Source of the DNA: Verrucomicrobiota bacterium
GTDB taxonomy: Bacteria; Verrucomicrobiota; Verrucomicrobiia; Chthoniobacterales; UBA10450
Assembly (NCBI GenBank): GCA_003219945.1
Contig: QHQV01000095.1
Span: forward strand, 1-5,891
Length of the DNA: 5,891 nucleotides
Direction of reading: 5' to 3'
Shown piece by piece: positions 1 to 4,870 of this stretch (its first letter is position 1; each line of letters opens with the position of its first letter). The notes under the pieces are model-generated. The model made no database searches and was not told where the DNA came from. It worked only from the letters and a program-made list of their open reading frames with translations. Both the position numbers and the translations under genes were made by a program.

Positions 1-427
1 ACCCGTTGCGGATGGCCTCTGACGTCATCGATTGCAGCCACAGACGCTTGATAGGCTTTTTCGAGCCCGCGTATTGGACGATGTAGCGGAATATCAGCTC
101 GCCCTCACGGCCGGCGTCACAGGCATTGATGACCTCGGAAACGTCTTTGCTTCTGATGAGTTTTCGTAGAGTGCTGATGCGACCGCCCATTTTGTCCGCC
201 GGCTCAAGCTCGAATTCCGGCGGCATAATAGGCAGCTTCTTCATGTCCCATTTGTCCTGCTCTTTCATTGAGGCAGGTACGGCGAGCTCGAAAAGATGAC
301 CGACTGCCCACGAGATCAGGTACCGCTCGTTCTCGAAATAGTCCTTGCCTTTCTTGAAGCCGCCAAGCGCCTTGGCGATGTCGCCAGCGACCGACGGTTT
401 CTCGGTAATGATGAGGGACTTAGACAT
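1..427 (-). CDS. topB: DNA topoisomerase III-like type IA topoisomerase, N-terminal part (cut by window edge)
   Basis: Type IA topoisomerases cut one DNA strand through a tyrosine link, pass the other strand and reseal, decatenating or relaxing DNA. Translating from the ATG at 427-425 gives 142 codons open to the window edge. It begins MSKSLIITEKPS, the Toprim opening with the catalytic Glu9 and Lys10. Residues 101-112 read NACDAGREGELI, the second Toprim acidic motif (D104, E108, E110); Gly stands where many TopA proteins have the second Asp, which is usual in TopB-type proteins. The WAVGHL segment (about residue 40) and the LP-I-PP stretch (about residue 66) also favour TopB over TopA. The active-site Tyr and the C-terminal domains lie outside the window. 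No Shine-Dalgarno sequence precedes the start. The 83-bp gap from dprA holds only a weak hairpin (483-495), so co-transcription with dprA is plausible. Family assignment is strong; TopB versus another type IA branch is less sure. Confidence 0.85.
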   Translation of the reverse strand, partial: MSKSLIITEKPSVAGDIAKALGGFKKGKDYFENERYLISWAVGHLFELAVPASMKEQDKWDMKKLPIMPPEFELEPADKMGGRISTLRKLIRSKDVSEVINACDAGREGELIFRYIVQYAGSKKPIKRLWLQSMTSEAIRNG

Positions 428-510
428 GGGGCAGCAATCGAACTCACTTACGACGGCTTTGCAAGTCAGGGCTAGTTTGCGGGGCGTGCAGCGCCGCTGT
501 AACTTTCTGG

Positions 511-1611
511 CTAGCCTAGTTTGACAAAGTATTTTCCAGGCAACTGCTTGACCAAACGTTTCAGTTCCAGCTGTAGCAGTGTAGATGAAACGACCGCGCT
601 TGGCAATTCGCTCCGCGCCGCGATGTCGTCGATGGAGGTCTCGGTCGCGTCAATAGCTCCGAAGACTCGGCGCTCCTCGTCTGAAAGCGGCGGCAATGGC
701 CGGACAGCGGTTTCGGCGGATGGTTTTGCCTCGGGCAACAGAATCTCCAAGTCATCCAGAATGTCTGATGCATCCATGACCAGCTTTGCGCCCTGCTGAA
801 TCAAGCGGTTCGAACCCATGGCGCTCGGCGCGTTGATATGGCCGGGCACGGCGTACACTGCGCGGCCTTGTTCCAGCGCCTGCGCAGCCGTGATAAGCGC
901 ACCACTGTTTAATCCTGCTTCCACGACGAGAATGCCGTGGCTCCATCCGGAAATAATGCGGTTGCGCATTGGAAATGTTTGTCGATCTGGTTCGATGTCC
1001 ATCGAGAACTCGGAAACGATTGCGCCGTTGCCGCTGCGGATTTTGCCTGCCAGCGGTCCGTTCTCCGGCGGATACAGTTTGGCTAATCCAGAGCCGATAA
1101 CCGCGATGGTGCGACCTTTCGCAGCGAGCGCACCCTGATGAGCAGCCGTATCAATACCGCGCGCCAAACCGCTAATCACAGTCAGCCCCGCGTAAGCAAG
1201 TTGATAGGCGAGCTTCTTGGCCGATTCCGTGCCGTAATGCGTGGTGCGTCGCGCACCGATAACGCCGATGGCGTGATGATCGCGATCGAGGAGTTCGCCC
1301 CAGACGTAGAGCACAATCGGCGGCGCATGAATCTCGCGTAGCGATCGGGGATAAGACGGCCATTGTTGCGTTATAACAGTCGCACCAAAATCGCGGATCC
1401 GTTGAAGCTCGGCCGGAAGATCAATCGTCGATTCCCAATTGGAGATTTGATCGGCAACCTCATTACCGATCCCTTCTACCTTGCGAAGCTCGCTGCGTTT
1501 CGACGCGAGGATTTGTTGCGGTTCGTGAAAAACCTCCAGCAACTTGCGCAACCGCACCGGCCCGACCGTCGGCAGCATATTGAGCGCGATAGAAGCTTCA
1601 GTCGCATTCAT
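511..1611 (-). CDS. dprA: DNA-processing protein DprA (Smf)
   Basis: DprA binds incoming single-stranded DNA in the cytoplasm during natural transformation and loads RecA on it; it is also widespread in bacteria not known to be competent. The 366-residue product has the full three-part layout. An N-terminal helix-hairpin-helix/SAM-like region spans about 1-60 (LPTVGPVRLRKLL, then VEGIGNEVADQI). The Rossmann-like DprA core spans about 85-285, with GARR at 119-122, SGLARGIDTAAHQGAL at 147-162, AVIGSG at 170-175, FPMRNRIISG at 213-222, VVEAGLNSGALITA at 229-242 and AVPG at 254-257. A C-terminal winged-helix domain spans about 305-366 (LSDEERRVFGAI ... KRLVKQLPGKYFVKLG). The ATG at 1611-1609 suits the family's usual N-terminus. 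No Shine-Dalgarno is visible; the bases just upstream form a perfect palindrome that begins 7 nt before the ATG. No other competence gene is in the window, so its role here (uptake or general recombination) is open. Confidence 0.96.
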   Translation of the reverse strand: MNATEASIALNMLPTVGPVRLRKLLEVFHEPQQILASKRSELRKVEGIGNEVADQISNWESTIDLPAELQRIRDFGATVITQQWPSYPRSLREIHAPPIVLYVWGELLDRDHHAIGVIGARRTTHYGTESAKKLAYQLAYAGLTVISGLARGIDTAAHQGALAAKGRTIAVIGSGLAKLYPPENGPLAGKIRSGNGAIVSEFSMDIEPDRQTFPMRNRIISGWSHGILVVEAGLNSGALITAAQALEQGRAVYAVPGHINAPSAMGSNRLIQQGAKLVMDASDILDDLEILLPEAKPSAETAVRPLPPLSDEERRVFGAIDATETSIDDIAARSELPSAVVSSTLLQLELKRLVKQLPGKYFVKLG

Positions 1612-1612
1612 G

Positions 1613-1642
1613 TTGTAGAGGCGCTCGCCGCGGCGAGCGCCT
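1613..1642 (+). repeat. REP-like element: TTGTAG head plus perfect 24-bp palindrome
   Basis: On the plus strand TTGTAG (1613-1618) is followed at once by a perfect 24-bp palindrome, 1619-1642. Its left arm is AGGCGCTCGCCG and the right arm is the exact reverse complement, with no spacer. As RNA it would form a roughly 10-bp GC-rich stem with a 4-nt loop. No T-run follows on either strand, so it does not look like a standard intrinsic terminator. A GTAG tetranucleotide at the 5' foot of a GC-rich hairpin is the known layout of REP sequences tied to REP-associated tyrosine transposases (RAYTs). A second GTAG-headed hairpin occurs at 5849-5876. No RAYT gene is in the window, so membership of that class is inferred. 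Confidence 0.55.
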
Positions 1643-1653
1643 GGCGTCTAACT

Positions 1654-1674
1654 GCGTGCTCGCCACAAGCACGC
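1654..1674. repeat. Inverted repeat in the ssb-dprA gap
   Basis: GCGTGCT (1654-1660) and AGCACGC (1668-1674) are exact reverse complements separated by 7 nt. The hairpin lies 11 nt from the perfect palindrome at 1619-1642 and is followed on the plus strand by GTAG (1675-1678). It may be a diverged partner repeat, making the gap a two-hairpin cluster, or a structure in the ssb-dprA transcript. No T-run accompanies it, so termination is not the obvious role. Confidence 0.4.
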
Positions 1675-1683
1675 GTAGAAAGT

Positions 1684-1709
1684 TGAGCACACGCTTGTGT
1701 TCAAGCTCA
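1684..1709 (-). terminator. Possible weak terminator or 3'-end hairpin of ssb
   Basis: Read on the minus strand, TGAGC (which includes the ssb stop codon TGA) pairs with GCTCA, and inside it ACAC pairs with GTGT across the loop AAGC; a 4-nt bulge (TTGA) interrupts the stem. The downstream sequence ACTTTCT is only mildly T-rich. The hairpin could stabilise the 3' end of an rpsF-ssb transcript or end transcription partly before dprA. The bulge and poor T-tract keep confidence low. Confidence 0.25.
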
Positions 1710-2141
1710 GAACGGAATCTCGTCTTCGTCAGATTCGGGAGCCGCCGATTTTTTAGGCGGCGCTGTGGTTTGCCGGCTTTCTCCGGTCACATCACCCCCT
1801 CCTGCAGGCCGACCTCCGAGGAGTTGCATGTTCTCGGCCACCACGCGCAGGCGCGTTCGCTTCTGTCCGGTTTGCTTGTCGTCCCAACTGTCCATTTGCA
1901 ACCGCCCCTCGATGAAAACCGGTCTGCCTTTTTTCAAGTACTCGCTGGCGACCTCCGCTGTTCGTCCCCAGAGCGTGACATCGACAAAGGTGACTTCCTC
2001 GCGCTTTTCGCCGCTGTCGGTCGTGTAAGCACGATTCACGGCGATCCCGAGATCGCAGACGGCACTGCCTTTGGGCGTGTAACGCACTTCGGGATCACGA
2101 GTGACATTTCCAAGCAAGAGGACTTTGTTGAGATTCGCCAT
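1707..2141 (-). CDS. ssb: Single-stranded DNA-binding protein SSB
   Basis: SSB coats single-stranded DNA in replication, repair and recombination, and recruits partner proteins through its C-terminal tip. The 144-residue product has an OB-fold over residues 4-109 (NKVLLLGNVTRDPEVRYTPKG at the start, FVDVTLWGRTAEVASEYLKKG in the middle, VVAENMQLLGG at the end). A flexible Gly/Pro/Lys-rich linker follows, then the diagnostic acidic tip DEDEIPF at 138-144. Length and layout are normal for bacterial SSB. The ATG at 2141-2139 gives the usual MANLNKVLLLGN opening. It lies 18 bp downstream of rpsF, with no Shine-Dalgarno visible in the spacer. The rpsF-ssb pair is conserved across bacteria, but the rpsR and rplI genes that usually follow are absent; dprA is the next gene. 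Confidence 0.98.
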   Translation of the reverse strand: MANLNKVLLLGNVTRDPEVRYTPKGSAVCDLGIAVNRAYTTDSGEKREEVTFVDVTLWGRTAEVASEYLKKGRPVFIEGRLQMDSWDDKQTGQKRTRLRVVAENMQLLGGRPAGGGDVTGESRQTTAPPKKSAAPESDEDEIPF

Positions 2142-2159
2142 GTCGCGCTTATAGCAAAA

Positions 2160-2489
2160 TCATTTCGATTTTGCCACCTTTTTTGGCGTCTTGTCTTTTT
2201 TCTCTTCGAGCCGCTGGTAATGCTGGCGGTAAACGTCAGGATCCAATTTGAACTTGGTCCGCAGCCGCATAATCAACCGAGGATCGGCGTGCAAGATGAA
2301 GTTGACGTAATAACCGGCATCCAGCGAACCGGCGGCATATGAGAAGTGATGCTTGTCCATCTTTTGGACCTGCTCGACCTTGGCGCCTTCCTTCTCAAAC
2401 TCGGATTCCAGGCGCTCGATCATTTCTTTTACATTTTCATCTTTGGCCTGCGTGTTTAGCACCAGCAGGGCTTCGTAACGACGATTCAT
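2160..2489 (-). CDS. rpsF: 30S ribosomal protein bS6
   Basis: bS6 sits on the platform of the small ribosomal subunit, where in other bacteria it pairs with bS18. The 109-residue product starts MNRRYEALLVLNT, the typical first strand. The HHFSYAAGSLDAGYYVNF segment (about 47-64) and the LDPDVYRQHYQRLE segment near 81-94 match the ferredoxin-like S6 fold. It ends in a short Lys-rich tail (EEKKDKTPKKVAKSK). The ATG at 2489-2487 overlaps the pth stop codon in an ATGA arrangement, which points to translational coupling. It is the only gene in the window with a clear Shine-Dalgarno (GAGGAA, 2497-2492). The gene for its partner bS18 is not in the window. Confidence 0.96.
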   Translation of the reverse strand: MNRRYEALLVLNTQAKDENVKEMIERLESEFEKEGAKVEQVQKMDKHHFSYAAGSLDAGYYVNFILHADPRLIMRLRTKFKLDPDVYRQHYQRLEEKKDKTPKKVAKSK

Positions 2490-3061
2490 ATTTCCTCGGA
2501 TTTGTTAAACGAGTTCATGGCTGAAACGAGACCATTGTCAATTACGCATTTCAATGCTTCCACTGCGCGATCGATGGTCGACCGCGCGATGGGCTTCTCC
2601 TCATCGAAAAAGCGGCTCAGCACATAATCCACTGATCTTTCTCGAGGCGCGGCCCCAATGCCGATGCGCAAACGTGGGATCTCTTCTGTTCCAAATTGGG
2701 CTACGACTGAGTCGAGGCCGTTGTGGCCGCCAGATCCGCCCTTGGTGCGTAAGCGAACACGACCGAGGGGAAGAGCAAGATCGTCGAGCGCGACCACGAT
2801 TTGTTGCGGCTGAATTTTGTAGAACTGCGCAATTGCGAAAACTGGATAGCCGCTGCGATTCATGAAGCTCAAAGGCTTGACCAGAAGCACAGCTCCACAT
2901 TTTGCGGAGAGTGCGTCCCATTTTGCCGATTTTTCCCAAGCCGATCCAAACTGCGCGGCCAACTGGTCGACAACCATAAATCCGATGTTGTGCCGCGTGG
3001 CGGCGTACTCCGGTCCGGGATTTCCGAGACCGGCGATCAGCCGGATTGCTGTGTCGTGCAC
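2486..3061 (-). CDS. pth: Peptidyl-tRNA hydrolase
   Basis: Pth cleaves the ester bond of peptidyl-tRNAs that fall off the ribosome, recycling tRNA. The 191-residue length is standard. The visible active-site residues are Asn14 in GLGNPGPEY, the catalytic His24 in ATRHNIG, Asn68 in SFMNRSG, Asp93 in ALDDLALPLG and Asn114 in GGSGGHNGL, all in the positions expected from the E. coli enzyme. The start is GTG (3061-3059), and no ATG lies close by in frame. GTG places the conserved LIAGLGNPG block 7 residues from the N-terminus, as in homologues, so it is accepted. No Shine-Dalgarno precedes it; the upstream gap to rplY is mostly a 7-bp tandem repeat. The 3' end overlaps rpsF by 4 bp. The prs-rplY-pth order is found in many bacteria. 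Confidence 0.97.
   Translation of the reverse strand: MHDTAIRLIAGLGNPGPEYAATRHNIGFMVVDQLAAQFGSAWEKSAKWDALSAKCGAVLLVKPLSFMNRSGYPVFAIAQFYKIQPQQIVVALDDLALPLGRVRLRTKGGSGGHNGLDSVVAQFGTEEIPRLRIGIGAAPRERSVDYVLSRFFDEEKPIARSTIDRAVEALKCVIDNGLVSAMNSFNKSEEI
2492..2497 (-). promoter_or_regulatory. Ribosome binding site of rpsF, inside the 3' end of pth
   Basis: On the minus strand GAGGAA ends 2 nt before the rpsF ATG (GAGG ends 4 nt before it). The motif is formed by the pth codons for Glu-Glu, so the last codons of pth double as the rpsF ribosome binding site. It confirms the rpsF start and supports coupled translation. Confidence 0.6.
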
Positions 3062-3069
3062 GCGCGGGC

Positions 3070-3104
3070 AATCGCAAATCCAAAATCGAAAACCGAAAAT
3101 GGAT
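3070..3104. repeat. Five-unit 7-bp tandem repeat between rplY and pth
   Basis: The plus strand from 3070 reads as five successive heptamers close to AATCGAA: AATCGCA, AATCCAA, AATCGAA, AACCGAA and AATGGAT. Adjacent units differ at one to three bases. The array starts 8 bp upstream of the pth GTG and its last base is part of the rplY stop codon (TAA at 3106-3104), so it fills 34 of the 42 bases between the genes. On the transcribed strand it gives a T-rich TTCGATT-type sequence. Similar AATCCAA/AATCGAA runs are, from memory only, common between genes in soil Verrucomicrobia. Confidence 0.6.
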
Positions 3105-3814
3105 TACTTCTTTTCTTTCTCCTTTGGAGCCTTTTCTTTCGCAGCCGGAGCAGCCGCAGCAGCAGCTTCGCCCTCTTCCTTTTTCTCGGTGATGACTTCC
3201 GGTCCTGCGGCAGCAGCCTCGGCTTCCGCTGCAACTGGTTCTTCCTCAACGATAGGCGCCACGACGGAGAAGGCCGTTAAATCAACCTGCACCTTCGGCG
3301 TTACACCGTGTGGAAGTTGAATCTCGCGGACGTGAATGGCATCGCCGATGTTCAGCTGCGAAACGTCCACCGTGATCCGGTCCGGCAAATCGCCCGGCAG
3401 ACATTCAATAGCTAAGGCGCGCAAGCTTTGCTCAAGCAATCCGCCATAAGTCTTCACGCCAACGGCTGTGCCGACAGGTTCGAGCGGCACCTCGGCTTCA
3501 ATCATCTGGTCCATGGAGATCGCGTGAAAGTCGACGTGACGAATGTCGCCACCGACAGGTGAGTGTTGTACTTCCTGCACAAGCGCAGTGCGACTTTGTC
3601 CATCCCCGCCAATCTCGAGCTCGACGAGAACGTTTTCTCCCGAGGCCTGGCTCATCATCGCGTTGATGTCGCGCGCGGAGACTTGTAGCGGCTGCGGTTT
3701 GTCGTTGCCTCCGTAGATGACAGCCGGGATGAGTCCGCGCGCTCTGAGTTTGCGGACAGCGGAGCGTCCCACAGTCGCGCGCGGTTCTGCTTTAAGCTTA
3801 ACTTGTTTTGCCAT
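3104..3814 (-). CDS. rplY: 50S ribosomal protein bL25, long (Ctc/TL5) form
   Basis: bL25 binds 5S rRNA in the central protuberance of the large subunit; long forms are known as Ctc or TL5. Residues 1 to about 97 form the 5S-binding domain (RSAVRKLRARGLIPAVIYGG, later HVDFHAI at 93-99). Residues about 98-188 form the second beta domain (EVPLEPVGTAVGV, then LPGDLPDRITVDVSQLNIGDAIHV). From about residue 190 to 236 there is a low-complexity Ala/Glu/Lys tail, probably disordered, rich in alanine and ending KEKEKK. At 236 residues it is longer than the roughly 200-residue TL5 of Thermus because of this tail. The ATG at 3814-3812 lies inside prs, giving a 17-bp overlap. The next in-frame Met is residue 53, inside the fold, so the overlapping start is needed. 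Only a weak GAGAA lies upstream, before a run of A. Confidence 0.95.
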   Translation of the reverse strand: MAKQVKLKAEPRATVGRSAVRKLRARGLIPAVIYGGNDKPQPLQVSARDINAMMSQASGENVLVELEIGGDGQSRTALVQEVQHSPVGGDIRHVDFHAISMDQMIEAEVPLEPVGTAVGVKTYGGLLEQSLRALAIECLPGDLPDRITVDVSQLNIGDAIHVREIQLPHGVTPKVQVDLTAFSVVAPIVEEEPVAAEAEAAAAGPEVITEKKEEGEAAAAAAPAAKEKAPKEKEKK

Positions 3815-4772
3815 TTTTTTCGTTCTCGATGTTGAACAGCGACGACACCGATTCGTCGTTGTGAATCCGTTTGATGCCTTCCCCGAGAAGCTCGGAGATG
3901 CAGAGCACCATGACCTTAAATCGTTCCACGGTGCGCACCGCCGTGCTGTTGGTTGTTACTAATTCCGTAATTTCAGATTTTTGCAACCGCGGAATGGCCA
4001 CATCCACCAGGACCGCGTGCGCCACACCAGCGTAAATGTTGCGTGCGCCGTGCTTTTTTACTATCGCAGCGGCGGAGCTAAGTGTGCCCGCCGTTTCAGT
4101 GAGATCATCAACAAGCAGCACGTTGTGGTTCTCCACATCGCCGATTAGGTAAAGCGCTTCAGTCTGAGTGGCGCTTTTGCGCTCTTTCGCCACGATCGCC
4201 AGGTTGGCCCCGAGCGCTTCTGCGTAAGCTGAAGCCATTTTCAGCCCGCCGAGATCGGGAGAAACGACAGTTGTTTTGCCGGTCATTCTCTTGCGTAAAT
4301 ACTTAATCAGCACCGGCGCCGAATAAAGGTGATCCACCGGGATGTCGAAAAAGCCTTGCACCTGTTGCGCGTGCAGATCCATCGTGAGCACGCGATTCAC
4401 CCCCGCGGCGTGTAGCAAATTCGCAACGAGCTTCGCTGTGATCGGCACGCGCGGTTGATCTTTGCGGTCTTGGCGCGCGTATCCAAAAAATGGAATGACA
4501 GCCGTGATCCGGTCCGCGCTTGCGCGTCGCGCCGCGTCCACCATGATCAGCAACTCCATCAAATGCTGATTGGTCGGCGGGGAAGTCGGCTGGACAATGA
4601 ACACGTCATGCCCGCGAATGTTCTCCTCGATCCTGACGTATGTCTCCCCATCGGGAAACGAGCTGATGGTCGCCTGTCCCAGTGGCACGCCGATGTACCT
4701 GCAAATTCGCTCGGCCAAATTGTGGTTTGCGGAGCCGGTGAAGACTTTTAACTCAGGTTGAAGCGCGAACAT
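3798..4772 (-). CDS. prs: Ribose-phosphate pyrophosphokinase (PRPP synthetase)
   Basis: The enzyme transfers pyrophosphate from ATP to ribose 5-phosphate, giving PRPP for purine, pyrimidine, histidine, tryptophan and NAD synthesis. The 324-residue product has both phosphoribosyltransferase-like halves. Visible are the FTGSANHNLAERI opening (11-23), FPDGETYVRIEENIRG (39-54), the ATP-site segment PFFGYARQDRKDQPR (94-108), the metal-binding DLHAQQVQGFF segment with His134, the flexible-loop Lys196 and Arg198 in AKERK, and the PRPP-binding loop VDDLTETAGTL at 221-231. That loop carries Glu where many enzymes have Asp (DDxxDTAGT), a conservative change. Length is near the usual 310-320. The ATG at 4772 has no Shine-Dalgarno. 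It is the first gene of the minus-strand cluster, divergent from the desaturase, and its 3' end overlaps rplY in the +1 frame. Confidence 0.97.
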   Translation of the reverse strand: MFALQPELKVFTGSANHNLAERICRYIGVPLGQATISSFPDGETYVRIEENIRGHDVFIVQPTSPPTNQHLMELLIMVDAARRASADRITAVIPFFGYARQDRKDQPRVPITAKLVANLLHAAGVNRVLTMDLHAQQVQGFFDIPVDHLYSAPVLIKYLRKRMTGKTTVVSPDLGGLKMASAYAEALGANLAIVAKERKSATQTEALYLIGDVENHNVLLVDDLTETAGTLSSAAAIVKKHGARNIYAGVAHAVLVDVAIPRLQKSEITELVTTNSTAVRTVERFKVMVLCISELLGEGIKRIHNDESVSSLFNIENEKNGKTS

Positions 4773-4870
4773 TGAGAGCGCCTAACTTAGTCAGCGAGAA
4801 AGGACATTGGCAATCCTCAAACTTGCCAAGGGTGATTTTGGGGTGAGTATTTTACGTTCAAGTTTCCCCG
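4773..4870. promoter_or_regulatory. Divergent intergenic region between prs and the desaturase gene
   Basis: This 98-bp region must hold the starts of transcription for the desaturase and very probably for prs. Candidate elements are weak. For prs: TTGCCA (4813-4808, minus), an 18-nt spacer and TAAGTT (4789-4784), which would give an almost leaderless mRNA. For the desaturase: TTGCCA (4823-4828), a 19-nt spacer and TATTTT (4848-4853). Both -35 candidates are the arms of one inverted repeat. No Shine-Dalgarno precedes either start codon. The existence of promoters here follows from gene orientation; the exact boxes are guesses. Confidence 0.45.
4807..4829. promoter_or_regulatory. Dyad TTGGCAA-N9-TTGCCAA, possible operator or shared promoter element
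   Basis: TTGGCAA (4807-4813) and TTGCCAA (4823-4829) are exact reverse complements with a 9-nt spacer, placing half-site centres 16 bp apart. The dyad lies between the two divergent start codons, 34 bp from the prs ATG and 41 bp from the desaturase ATG. That position suits a dimeric regulator acting on both genes, or two back-to-back -35-like boxes. No regulator gene is nearby, and 7-bp arms can arise by chance. Confidence 0.35.

Noticed and set aside
483..495. Small hairpin GGCG-TGCAG-CGCC in the dprA-topB gap as a terminator
   Set aside because: The stem is only 4 bp with no T-run, too weak to claim.
509..516. Palindrome GGCTAGCC over the dprA stop codon
   Set aside because: Eight bases is within chance expectation and no similar site marks another gene end here.
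1656..2342. Plus-strand open frame of 228 codons opposite ssb and rpsF
   Set aside because: It is antisense to two clear conserved genes, has no recognisable domain, and reflects the codon pattern of the opposite strand.
3812..3820. Run of seven A (A AAA AAT in the prs frame), resembling a slippery heptamer that could fuse prs to rplY
   Set aside because: rplY is in the +1 frame relative to prs, so a -1 slip would not enter it, and rplY has its own ATG at this point.
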